This document shows positions 35,611 through 45,560 of a stretch of 64,000 nt of DNA, piece after piece. This DNA is from Opisthorchis felineus (taxonomy: Eukaryota; Platyhelminthes; Trematoda; Opisthorchiida; Opisthorchiidae), in the NCBI GenBank assembly GCA_004794785.1, contig SJOL01008935.1, positions 209,800-273,799 on the forward strand. The letters are read 5' to 3'. The notes beneath the pieces are model-generated. The model saw only the letters and a program-made list of their open reading frames with translations. It was not told the origin of the DNA and searched no databases. The position numbers were made by a program, and so were the translations under genes. How positions within the stretch are numbered: position 1 is the first letter of the stretch; each line of letters starts with the position of its first letter.

Positions 35611-38600
35611 AAAGTGCAATTTAAGGCGAGACCGCTAAGTAGACAGGCGAGAAGGGGAGTATTATATTTCTTTATTTTCTGCGTTCGTGTTTATCCAAGA
35701 AATGTTCTAAAATCTCTACGGGATAAACAACTGGAGTAGATACACAATCCATCAGAAATAAAGTGTGGAAATTTCAAGCAAAGAAACTTATCCGAGCCCG
35801 CCATGTCAGCACATCGCTCATCCTTTTGAATCACCCAACAGTACCATCTAAGTTTCGCGTGTGTTTGGAGTGCGGAGGACATTGAAGAAACCACACAGAA
35901 CGCGACCCCAACTATATCTTCCAAAACATGCAGCATATCACTCCACGGACGACATTCCTTGCGTTCCAGACCAACCATCATGGAATTTACCATCAATCCT
36001 TTTCTTAAACCACACCATGATAAGTTGAACAATCCCCAGGGGAGAAGAATTTTGTGCGGTGCCTTTGTAGCCAATCGACCCAAGCTGCCTCTTGGTGTAT
36101 TAGTCGTCGACTCCACTATCCCATTAGTTGGTTCCTTTGCCATCGTATTTTTTGGTGCACAGCATCACCGCACCCAGGTCTTTGTTCTTGGGCTGCCGGT
36201 GACAGCGCTGTGCAAGTAAACATGTCTATATAGGAGAACTGGAACGACGTTTATATTGCTGGAAAAAGTACACGTTACGTAGTTTACTTCGAACCATTTG
36301 AAATAATCAGATAACCGTCATTCCATGTTTGGTCGGAATCCGGATTTTTCTACACCAAGCCCCTTTATTCACTATGACCCGTCAAGTTGAAATTGGTTCA
36401 GCATTTAACATCTTTGCAAAAGGTTCAAAACCTTGTTTGTTGATCCATTTTAAGGCTTTTATTATTGCACAATTTTTTCACGAAAACGTTATTCAGACAG
36501 TGCCTCCATCATGGTCTAAATGACTCTTGTGAATTATCCGCCTTCCATTTGGGATTTGAGTTTTGAATTTCTATTACTGCATTTGAAATTCATTTACTCG
36601 TTGATTAGGTGTGGTCTTATGTGATGCGTACTATTTTTAACGAAAGTATCCAAAACAGCACCATTTCACACAAGTAGCTCTGCCCTTCTACCAACGACTT
36701 TTCTATCCTATCTAAATCTATCCCGTAACGTCGAAATAAAAGGCAAACTTATTGGTGCACTCATATCGTACCATCTCATACGCTTACTATCCCAAGACAT
36801 TTAATCGTGCCACTTCAATCGTACTCTTACTAAACGCATGTCTTGTCTTTTCGCTTAAAAACAATTGCCTCCCTACTGCTTACCCGAAATTCTGTGGCTA
36901 TGTATTTCTCAGTTTCATAACCCGGCTGGTAGACTCCATTGAACAATTTAGCCGATTTTCACCATAGTCATTCTGGAAGCTAGCGAGTTCACGCCGTTAC
37001 TTTAACAATACACTGTGATTAAGCGTGAGTGATATAGCGATAAGAAAGCAGAGTAAGCAGCCAATCCACTGTACCACCGTTAACCACACTCATCACACTA
37101 TTCTGACAATTCAACTGGTTGAACATGCACCCTTTGTGTCACCGCTTCGTTCAGCGTGAATGTGCGTTTTACACCGATATGGGCGCACATTCCTTGCTGT
37201 TGTGATTAAAGCTCAGCAAGACGTCTGTATTGCTGGTTTTTCTGCTCTATTGCGAGTGTCCTTGGTGTGCCACACTCAGAAGGAAAACGTTGGACCCCGT
37301 CCCAGAGGTTTGCATTATATAATGAAAAATAATCGGTGAACAATGTGTCACAGCACCGTAATCGATTTTAGCACTCTTAAAGTAATTTTTGCTGCCCTTA
37401 ATGTGGTTAATCCTGTTCTTGAGATACTAATTCCTTCATTCGAATTTAAAATGACACATAGCTGGAAAACCTGCTATCGCTTGAAGAAGTTATTTGCCTT
37501 TTCCGTGGTTCGAATGACCTCCTGTTAGGTCCGTTATCTTTTACATTTCAAGGGTCCCCATTTAACTAGCACATCAAGCGGAACTTTTGGACATTTGGTG
37601 TTGGTTTCCCCAGCGGTGGCTGGTGGTGCAATAATCACGTACCCCTAAGGCTTGTCGGATTTCTGAAGTTCAAACCCAGGAACGTCAAGTATTTGTAGTG
37701 TTTGTGAGACCTAACACTTAATGACCCGAGTCAAGTGTTTCCTCATTTTATTGTGAGCTAACCACAGTGCCTGTGCCAAGATATGGACTAGATTGTTCAA
37801 GCAGAGCAATCTGAATACGAATGACCTTGTTCAGTCGACGGATTCACCATACTGGATGACCGCATTATTTACCTGGAGGGTAAATTTCAATGTACTCAAG
37901 AGAAACCCTAGTATGTGTTAGATGCATGTAAATAACCCTCATTTGGCAAATCCGCCTCATTGTTTTTGAACGAAGCGAGAGCAGCAAACACCGATTACTC
38001 GGCTCTTTTCAGTGCTTCGAAAAAGGGCGCATTCCTCACGTTGCCTGAATCAGAACAAGAGAAGGGTATGCGCTACATCCACTCCACCAACACACGAGTT
38101 ATTTAGTGATGTTTTCACGGAATGATAAGTCTAGAGATGAGCATACACAGCACAAAGGAAGCTCGGCCATTGCTCAGTTTGTCAGGACCTATCGCACTAA
38201 CGTTCCATGACTTTTACGTCAATCCTCCCGCATTTTTCACGATGATGTCAGAGTCCATGTTTAAAGTGTTGCGGATAATGGTGACAGGATCGGTATGAGA
38301 TGTGAACAGAATGATTTGGTTGAAATTCCTTATCATGCGCATATTTGTACCACATGAAAAGTTAGGAGAGACCTTATCCTTCTCCAAACCATTTATATTT
38401 CAGGCTAAGGGGAATGCCTGCAAATCACAATTTGCCGCTTTGGTCTTGATTAGTTTGGCGCTCGAATTTACTTCAGTGGCTGCTCACCACTAGATAACAA
38501 GGTAAATTTGTCCGTTTAGAAAACCCTTATAACCATTATTCACCTCATACATAAACTGTTAATGTCTTGTGTGATCACAACACACTCTACGCTCCATTAC

Positions 38601-39599
38601 GCCTAGAATGACCTGATATAGTACGTGTTCAACATAAACAATCTAGGATCGCTTCTACAAATGAGAGGAAACACAAGCGTATACCTTTGTCGTCACATCT
38701 GTTCTTCAGATGTTCATTCTAACAGCTACATTCTGTTGCTCCCTTGACAGTAGTACTCTGGGATACAATGCAATCAGGAAGAGCTGTTTCGTTCTGCGTC
38801 GGCTGATGTCTAACCAGAAACCATTGCTTTCTGTAGATGTGATAATCTAATCCATTATTCAGGATGGCAAGCACAGAGAAGGGGGAATACTGTAGTAGAA
38901 TTATGTGAGCCAACTCGGTTTAGCTACTGTTTCTAATTATTTTAGAGAGAGATGAATGTTTTACCAAAAATCAAATCACATGAGGAGAGCAACGCGCGTT
39001 GGAACCGGTAATAAGAACATTGTGCAACAAAGCCATAGCCGTTCTCAAGTAAAGATGTGGACCAAATAGGAATTTGGAGCAGGATAGTGAACCGGGAGCT
39101 ACTTGGATGATAAGTATTAAAGTGGTGCAGAGAAGCTTGGGTATGAATAATATCTAGGCCAGTGAAATGAGGAATTACGATTTCAGTCGCCAAGGTTTAA
39201 GAAGACCGGATTATTGTTTAAATCATTTTCTTTTGCGTACAAAGTTCTACTTTCAGTTGTGCTATGGCTATCGCCTTTGTCGAGCGAGGAATACAGGGTA
39301 GTTTCTGATGACTAACGATCCAATATAAGACCGTGTTCCAGCAGAGCTTGAAATTGGATGTTTTCCTATTGGTATTCCAGGCTGTTTATCGACAACCCTA
39401 AACAGTCATTTTAGTGAAGGCTTCGATAAGTGCGCTAAAAGTTGCCTTACTGTTCTATCTATCAACATGATGGAATGTCAACATTTGTATTCGCACCTGC
39501 AGTTTGAGAGGTCCAAAATAGGTAGAAAATCCTTTACGACTGGAAGCGGAAATATTGTCGTTTTGGTTGTATGAAATATTTGACTAACGATATTTATAG
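35611..39599. other. Noncoding stretch
   Basis: Contains a 150-codon minus frame (35691-36143) overlapped by an 86-codon plus frame (35959-36219) that ends at a GTAAAC donor. Neither is recognisable. The minus frame 38942-39193 ends in a GTAAAA donor but lacks a clear acceptor. No repeats were seen before the LTR at 39600. Confidence 0.35.
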
Positions 39600-39961
39600 T
39601 GTAGCGTGGGATGTCAGGAAGTCAGCGGTGTTCGATGCTCGCGAGGACGTAGTGGCGGCACACGTCAGTTCTGAAATGTGTAGATATGGAAATTGGTATT
39701 ATCGGATCCACACGGCACACAAAGCACTCATTCGCACAGGTTGGTTGACACAGGGGAGAAGACCGGAGCGTGACAACAACACACGTGTATTATAAATCGA
39801 AACCGAAACCGGAAGTGTACAAAAGTTAAACAACATGGTATGGGAACATTCAATGGGTTTGGTCGGGTGTACCTGTAATAGAGAGAAAGAGAGATGCGCG
39901 AACATTAGGTCATATGATACACATGTGTGAGCAGATACAGTCAAAGTTCAATTGCGTTACA
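39600..39961 (-). repeat. 3' LTR, complete
   Basis: In element orientation it begins TGTAACG and ends CGCTACA, a short inverted repeat with the TG...CA ends typical of LTRs. Length is 362 bp. It contains a GA-rich stretch (39880-39893) in the U3 part that is missing from the 5' copy, and a TATA-like TTTATAATACACG. Confidence 0.93.
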
Positions 39962-39973
39962 GTGCCCCCTCCC
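39962..39973 (-). promoter_or_regulatory. Polypurine tract
   Basis: In element orientation GGGAGGGGGCAC lies directly before the 3' LTR start. This is the expected plus-strand primer for reverse transcription. Confidence 0.85.
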
Positions 39974-39997
39974 GAGCATGAGCACTGTCCTCAGTGC

Positions 39998-42900
39998 TCA
40001 GAAAGTGTTTGTGTCAGGTGTACTGATCTCAACCGTATGGCTGACAGGTGGAAGGTAGTGGGACGTTGACGGCTGGACGTCAGGACGAGGTGGGGGGCAG
40101 GGCTTTAACTGGTTGTAATGTACACATTGTACATCCGTATGTGGCTGGGAAGGGTTACGAATAACATATGTATTGTTTGGTCTCTTCATAACAATAACAT
40201 AAGGTCCTTGCCACGTCTGGTGGAATTTTGCGGGTGCACCCGGCGGTGCTTTCGGGCGATGTAAGAACACATAGTGGCCTACTTCATACACGGGCCCGTT
40301 TGATCTGCGGTCGTAGACAGTCTTCTGGTGTTGCTGGGCATGTCCAATATTTTCACGGGCGATCCGCAGTGCAGCGAATAGACGTTCGCGGAGCGATCGG
40401 ACGTACTCGTCACTGCCAACAAGGTCTGCAGGGGCCACAGGCGTGTCTGCGTCTGAAGGAAGTCGAAGGTCATGGCCGAGCTGTAGAAATGCCGGCGCAT
40501 AACCTGTCGACTCGTGTACAGCTGCCCGATAGGCCAGCATGCACAGTGGAATGTGTTCATCCCACCGTTCTCCTTCATAGCGATCCACGATGGTAGTTAG
40601 TATTTTCTTTATGGTCCTATTGGTGCGTTCCACCAGACCGTTTCCTTCTGGATGGTACGGTGTTGTCCTTGTTTTGTGAATCTTCAGGAGTGCACACATT
40701 TCCCGTAGTAAGTAGCTCTCAAAAGATGGCCCCTGATCCGAGTGTAAAATGACCGGTACCCCATAGCGCGATACCCATTCAGAGATTATCACCGATGCAA
40801 TCGTGCGGGCATCTTGCTGCTTCACTGGCACAGCTTCACACCATTTAGTTAGGTAGTCAACCATGACGACGATGAAACGGTTCCCATTTCTGGTCTCCGG
40901 TAGAGGTCCAATGACGTCAATACCCACTCGATGGTTTGGTCCTTGCACGGGGATCGGTTGTAGCGGTGCTCTGAGTGTTATAGCAGGGGCCTTCGTTTTC
41001 GCACACACAGGACAGTGCCGGCAGAAATCCGCGACATCTTGGTGTAGCAGAAACCACCAGTAGTGCCGTCTAATGTGTGCTTCCGTTTTCTTCTGTCCAG
41101 CATGTCCCAAATCTCGGTGGACTGCTGTGATGGTCTGCTGGACGCAACTACGTGGGACGACGACACGAGGCTGGCCATCCCGACTATCTACAAGGTGAAG
41201 TACTCGAGATATAATTCGTAGTTGCCCCCACCGTGACCACAGACTCCTTGCTGCCGGAGATCTCGAGGCCATCAGGCGTCCAGAGGGTTTGAGGTTGCCC
41301 TGTAGCTGGAGGCGGTAAATCTCCCCGATATCCGCATCCCTGGATTGTTCTTCTTCCCAGTTCATTTGATTAGACGCAAGTAATACATTAACAGACTCCA
41401 GTTCCTGGGCTGGTTTTCGAGATAAGGCGTCGGCGTTCGAGTGTCTAGCGCCCGGACGATAGATGCAGGAGAAATTATACTCTTGAATCCGCTCCTGCCA
41501 GCGCGCAACCTGACCATCAGGATCGCAGAAACTCTGCAGCCACTGGAGTGAGTGATGGTCAGTCCGAACAAGGAAGTGCCTGCCAAGCAGGTAGGGCCGG
41601 AAGTGATGGAGAAAGTACACCAAAGCAAGCATTTCGCGTCGGGTGGTACAGTAGTTACGTTCGCGTTTATCTAGGACGCGGCTACCATATGCAATGACGA
41701 CTTCTCGGTCATCAACACGCTGGGACAGTACGGCACCAATCGCCATTTCGCTAGCGTCCGTATCTAACACAAACTCCCCTGCACCAGGTGAGAAATCCGG
41801 GTATGCTAAAATAGGTGGAGATGTTAGAGCTTGCTTAAGGCGGTTGAAAGCTTCATCGCACTCTGCAGTCCACGAAAATTTCCGATCCTTTTGGGTAAGC
41901 CTGTGGAGTGGTGCACTGATGGCGGCAAATCCTTTGATGAACCTCCGGTAGTATGATGCCAGCCCGAGGAAACTACGTAAACCACGGACACCCGTTGGTG
42001 TCGGCCACTCAGCAATGTGTTTGGTCTTATCCGGGTCCGTTTGGACCCCGTCGGAAGACAAAATATGGCCCAAAAACGGTACTTCACGTTGTAGAAACTT
42101 GCATTTCTCCGCGCGGAGGGTTAGGCCAGCTTCCTTGAGGCGACATAGGACTTCTCGCAGCCGACTGTTGTGTTCATTCGTCGTCCGGCCATGAACAATG
42201 ATGTCGTCTAGATAGATCAGGCAAGATCTAGGGACCAGCCCTGCCAGTACCGTCTGCATAAGCCGCTGAAATGTTGCTGGTGCGTTCGCAAGTCCGAATG
42301 GCATTGTTTCGAATTCATAAAGTCCAGATGGGATTATAAAGGCTGTTTTTGGTCGGTCTTGGGGTGCGACTTCCACCTGCCAGTAACCTGAAGCCAAGTC
42401 TAGCGTTGAGAACCACTTTGCCCCTGACACAGCATCAATTGTGTCGTCCACTCGTGGTAGGGGAAAAGAATCGCGCGTAGTGACATCATTTAATCTTCGA
42501 TAGTCAACGCACATGCGCAAGTTTCCATCCTTTTTCTTGGCAAGGACAATGGGGGAAGCCCATGGTGATGATGACGGCCGAATAATTCCGTCGTCCAACA
42601 TCTCTTGTATCATGGCGTCCAGTTTGGCGCGGTAATGGACGGGGATTCTACGAGGGGTTTGATATATAGGGCGGTGGTGTCCAGTATCGATAGTGTGTTG
42701 AAGGACATGGGTACGGCCCAGCTTAGGCCTATGGGTGTCGAACGAAGTGGTAAATTCATTTAATAGTGTCATTAAACCATACTTCGCCTCTGGGGGGGCA
42801 GGACTACAGTCAACTAGGGGCTGTGCCCAATGATTGCTGTGCTGTACAGACGAGAGAAAACCAGAGTTTGGTGGACAAGGGTTGTCAAACGTGATTTGTC

Positions 42901-44008
42901 CACTGACGAAGTCAATAGAGGCCTTGTATTTCTTCAAAAAGTCCATCCCAAGGATGGCTTCCCATGTCACCGGGGCACAATAGAACTGATGGTGCGTGCA
43001 CAACTGCCCGATGCTGACAGAAAATGACGCCGTTCCCGCTGTTTGGAGCGGCGCGCCGTTCGCTGTTATTAGTTTGGTGCTGGCTGCCGGTTGACGACCA
43101 CGTGGCCAAAACTCTCGTGCACCGACTACAGAGCACGAAGCGCCAGTGTCGACCAGGAAGCGTACTGGGCGATTGTCTAGGTAACCTGACATTGTGAGTG
43201 GTGGCATAGAATGAGAAATATGGGAAATGACAGGTACCGAATTACAAAAGGTTAGAGGCTCACCGGTAGGACGGATTGGGGGGTTGTGACCACAACGCTG
43301 GGCTCTTCTCCCGAACCGGCGGCAGTAGGGGCAGTTCATCCGACTTGCCGGTCGGTTATTCCAGCTACGAGGTGATGGCTGGCGAGGACTTGAGTTTGTG
43401 GTTAACTTTAAGGCATGCAGTTGTGGTTCTAGCGCTGATGTCGCCTCGTAACTCCGGCCGAGTTGAATTGCATCGCGTATGTTGTCCGGAGAACGGCGGA
43501 TAAGTTCTGCCTTCAGACCAGGATGGGATACTCCCAGGATGAACTGTTGGAGTAATTCTTCTTCAGTCTTTATTCTGTCCTCTGGAGCGTAAATCTTCGT
43601 TGCGAGAGTCCTTAGACTCCCCATAAATTGATCTACGGACTCACCAGGTAGTTGCTTCCGCTCCCTGAACCTTTCTAGCTGGAGCAGAGTTGGTTGTCTG
43701 ACGTTGAAAAGATCGTCTAAGATCTCCCACAGGGCGGCTGGTGGCGCCTCGATTGATGTACCCGTCGACAGTAGCTGTCGTGCTGCGGAGTCATCAAGCA
43801 GACTGAGTAGGTACTGCCCGTACTGGGCAGCGGGTACTTCTTTGAGGTAGGAACGGGCTCGAAACGACCAGAGAGTGAAATCATCACCGGGAGAAAAAAC
43901 ATTAGGCGGACGCAGGGCAGGGACGGATCGGTCGGGAATCATAGAGGAATTTGACGGTTTATGCGCATACGAAACAATGGGAGGTTCAAATTCATCTTTT
44001 GGATCCAT
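39998..44008 (-). CDS. Gag-Pol polyprotein of the Ty3/gypsy element, intact (1336 aa)
   Basis: A single uninterrupted frame. I start at ATG 44008 (MDPKDEFEPP); the frame opens ten codons earlier at a TTG next to the primer site. Order of domains: Gag capsid-like region (about 35-205); one cysteine motif CPYCRRFG-X5-C (226-239); aspartic protease with DTGA (287-290); reverse transcriptase with YLDD (599-602, nt 42203-42214); RNase H with DTDAS and RTDHHS (about 749-820); integrase zinc domain H964, H969, C999, C1002; integrase core D1031, D1091, E1127 with exactly 35 residues between the last two; GPY-like QGPYVI near 1267. The product order PR-RT-RH-IN defines Ty3/gypsy. All catalytic residues are present. 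No env gene follows. Gag and Pol are fused in one frame, so no frameshift is needed. Confidence 0.97.
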   Translation of the reverse strand: MDPKDEFEPPIVSYAHKPSNSSMIPDRSVPALRPPNVFSPGDDFTLWSFRARSYLKEVPAAQYGQYLLSLLDDSAARQLLSTGTSIEAPPAALWEILDDLFNVRQPTLLQLERFRERKQLPGESVDQFMGSLRTLATKIYAPEDRIKTEEELLQQFILGVSHPGLKAELIRRSPDNIRDAIQLGRSYEATSALEPQLHALKLTTNSSPRQPSPRSWNNRPASRMNCPYCRRFGRRAQRCGHNPPIRPTGEPLTFCNSVPVISHISHSMPPLTMSGYLDNRPVRFLVDTGASCSVVGAREFWPRGRQPAASTKLITANGAPLQTAGTASFSVSIGQLCTHHQFYCAPVTWEAILGMDFLKKYKASIDFVSGQITFDNPCPPNSGFLSSVQHSNHWAQPLVDCSPAPPEAKYGLMTLLNEFTTSFDTHRPKLGRTHVLQHTIDTGHHRPIYQTPRRIPVHYRAKLDAMIQEMLDDGIIRPSSSPWASPIVLAKKKDGNLRMCVDYRRLNDVTTRDSFPLPRVDDTIDAVSGAKWFSTLDLASGYWQVEVAPQDRPKTAFIIPSGLYEFETMPFGLANAPATFQRLMQTVLAGLVPRSCLIYLDDIIVHGRTTNEHNSRLREVLCRLKEAGLTLRAEKCKFLQREVPFLGHILSSDGVQTDPDKTKHIAEWPTPTGVRGLRSFLGLASYYRRFIKGFAAISAPLHRLTQKDRKFSWTAECDEAFNRLKQALTSPPILAYPDFSPGAGEFVLDTDASEMAIGAVLSQRVDDREVVIAYGSRVLDKRERNYCTTRREMLALVYFLHHFRPYLLGRHFLVRTDHHSLQWLQSFCDPDGQVARWQERIQEYNFSCIYRPGARHSNADALSRKPAQELESVNVLLASNQMNWEEEQSRDADIGEIYRLQLQGNLKPSGRLMASRSPAARSLWSRWGQLRIISRVLHLVDSRDGQPRVVVPRSCVQQTITAVHRDLGHAGQKKTEAHIRRHYWWFLLHQDVADFCRHCPVCAKTKAPAITLRAPLQPIPVQGPNHRVGIDVIGPLPETRNGNRFIVVMVDYLTKWCEAVPVKQQDARTIASVIISEWVSRYGVPVILHSDQGPSFESYLLREMCALLKIHKTRTTPYHPEGNGLVERTNRTIKKILTTIVDRYEGERWDEHIPLCMLAYRAAVHESTGYAPAFLQLGHDLRLPSDADTPVAPADLVGSDEYVRSLRERLFAALRIARENIGHAQQHQKTVYDRRSNGPVYEVGHYVFLHRPKAPPGAPAKFHQTWQGPYVIVMKRPNNTYVIRNPSQPHTDVQCVHYNQLKPCPPPRPDVQPSTSHYLPPVSHTVEISTPDTNTF

Positions 44009-44020
44009 TTTTTTTAAAGA

Positions 44021-44038
44021 TCCCACCTCTGTCACCAA
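44021..44038 (-). promoter_or_regulatory. Primer-binding site, tRNA-Trp-like
   Basis: One base after the 5' LTR end, the element strand reads TGGTGACAGAGGTGGGA. The first seven bases, TGGTGAC, match the complement of a tRNA-Trp 3' end (GTCACCA); the rest do not. CsRn1-type elements are known, as far as I recall, to use tRNA-Trp. Assignment is tentative. Confidence 0.6.
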
Positions 44039-44321
44039 TGTAGCGTGGGATGTCAGGAAGTCAGCGGTGTTCGATGCTCGCGAGGATGTAGTGGCGGCAC
44101 ACGTCAGTTCTGAAATGTGTAGATATGGAAATTGGTATTATCGGATCCACACGGCACACAAAGCACTCATTCGCACAGGTTGGTTGACACAGGGGAGAAG
44201 ACCGGAGCGTGACAACAACACACGTGTATTATTATAAATCGAAACCGAAACCGGAAGTGTACAAAAGTCAAACAACAGGGTATGGGAACAGTCAATGGGT
44301 TTGGTCGGGTGTACCTGTAAT
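44039..44321 (-). repeat. 5' LTR, truncated (copy A)
   Basis: Homologous to 39600-39879 of the 3' LTR. Similarity stops at ...CCTGTAAT (plus strand), after which the sequence becomes CCTGCAATCC of the Penelope-like relic. The first 82 bp of U3, in element terms, are gone. The TATA-like TTTATAATAATACACG is retained. Confidence 0.92.
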
Positions 44322-44900
44322 CCTGCAATCCTGATATCTGTAGATATTTTCTTAGTTGTTCTACTTCGGATTCTGAAGCCCGCGTAAAATGAATTCTTAT
44401 AGGGGTTTGCTTGTAACTTATTGGGGAAAAAACATTGGAAATCCAAATATCCAGCAGCGCCAGGTTTCTGGTGAAACGTACGTGCAGGTGACTTATCCAA
44501 TTTACAACAAATTACGGGGCCAAAATAGGCGCGCGTTATGTTTCCTTGATTGGTTTGTGAGCAACTAATGAGTATTGTTTCAAGGTCGATTTCGCGGAGA
44601 ATGACAAATGTGTCATCCATGTAGTGCTACCAGAATTTAGCTCATCCATGCGGTCTTGCACTCCATTTTTGATGTCTGAACAAAACAAACTAACGAAATT
44701 GGGCTTCAAACTAGAAACCGTGGCAATTACAAGTGGTTGTCTATAAAACAGACCTTTAAGCAAAAATTTTCTTTCCTATGTGTACATCTGCGGGAAATTT
44801 TTCAGGCTACTTGAGACAGAAGTCTGACTGCACTGACTGCGTTCGCACTATTTAGTGCAAACGTTAAGAACACTCTAGCTAATAATGTGAGGAACTTGGA
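44322..44900 (-). pseudogene. Penelope-like element reverse transcriptase relic, copy A
   Basis: Minus-strand fragments in two frames follow the order of a Penelope-like RT. LKNFPQMYT, a stop, ERKFLLKGLFYRQ; then SSLKPNFVSLFCSDIKNGV, matching the region after the AMGSxLSP box, which is itself eroded (VIATVSSL); then HYMDDTFVILREID, the catalytic YxDD box; then FHQKPGAAGYLDF, the RKPTxxxRYL motif; then FPNKLQANPYKNSFYAGFR. A TAG lies just before HYMDD, and at least one frameshift separates the parts. The C-terminal GIY-YIG endonuclease expected of many family members is absent, because the sequence runs into the gypsy LTR. Identification rests on motif order from family knowledge. Confidence 0.8.
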
Positions 44901-45007
44901 CTGAACGGACTGACGTATATTCGTGAAGCGGGGTCGTTCTCATAAATATGTGGTGCAGATTCACACTCGAGCTTCGATCTCTATAATCTGTACAGCTGAT
45001 ATCTAGT

Positions 45008-45042
45008 CTTGTGGTTGAATGCGTAAAACGCCAGACCACAAG
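45008..45042. repeat. Small nested hairpin
   Basis: CTTGTGGT ... ACCACAAG forms an outer 8-bp stem and GCGT/ACGC an inner stem. It is present in both duplicate copies. No function assigned. Confidence 0.6.
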
Positions 45043-45429
45043 TTGTAGAATGCAGGACAACTTTCGGTACATGTAATCCTGTACTGTTACATAAGCCACC
45101 ACTTAACAACCTAGTTGAATACCTGAATAAGGAAATGCTAATGCGTCGAAGCTTGTCTCAGTGTCTATTCTGAAAAATGTAGATACATCAGTCACCGCCA
45201 CCACATTAGAGTAGGTTTTCAGTCAAACCTCGTTTGATTCCAGGCTTATATTAGTTCCAAGCTACCGGCGCAGTGGCATCTCAATAATTAGACTTCGGAT
45301 GACCCCGTATAAATTTCTTCAAAAAGAGGGTGCGGATCAGATTTCCACGTTCACATCGCTCTCGTTATGACAGTCCCTCTGCTGTCCTTGCGCAATTATT
45401 CTAATGAATTCACACCAAAAGTGTGAAGC

Positions 45430-45560
45430 ACTGGACTAGACTTCCTCTTTTTTTAGAGCGACCCAGATGTGCATACCTTTCGCCGTGTTGGGGTTTGAAC
45501 TCCGAACGACTGACATGCGAGACAAGCATGTTTCCAATGGTGCATAATAGACATCCCAGC
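45430..45560 (-). mobile_element. tRNA-like SINE remnant (copy A)
   Basis: The element strand contains CATGC TTGTCTC GCATG, a perfect 5-bp anticodon-type stem around a 7-nt loop, then GGAGTTCAAACCCC, a near-consensus B box. The D-arm/A-box side is degenerate. It is repeated in copy B at 50371-50502. Part of an open frame here is an accident of this sequence. Confidence 0.5.

Larger units (their letters stand above)
39600..44321 (-). mobile_element. Ty3/gypsy LTR retrotransposon, 5' LTR truncated
   Basis: Minus-strand element of about 4.7 kb. It has a complete 362-bp 3' LTR (39600-39961), a polypurine tract, one uninterrupted Gag-Pol frame, a primer-binding site and a 283-bp 5' LTR remnant (44039-44321). 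Over their shared 280 bp the LTRs differ by four substitutions and one 3-bp indel, so insertion is fairly recent. The outer 82 bp of the 5' LTR U3 are absent and replaced by a Penelope-like relic. A target-site duplication therefore cannot be tested. Confidence 0.95.

Noticed and set aside
35691..36143. 150-codon minus frame as a gene
   Set aside because: Overlapped by an equally plausible plus frame; no motif and no acceptor.
39595..39599. Target-site duplication of the gypsy element
   Set aside because: The other end is truncated, so TATAG has no partner to compare with.
39571..39795. 74-codon frame reading through the LTR (repeated at 44.1 and 49.1 kb)
   Set aside because: Lies within LTR sequence and recurs only because the LTR recurs.
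40228..43902. Many 60-120 codon frames inside the gypsy coding region on both strands
   Set aside because: Shadows of the intact Gag-Pol frame; none has its own motif.
45470..45560. Functional tRNA-Asp gene (loop TTGTCTC)
   Set aside because: The T stem has mismatches and the D arm and acceptor stem cannot be formed; more likely a SINE remnant.
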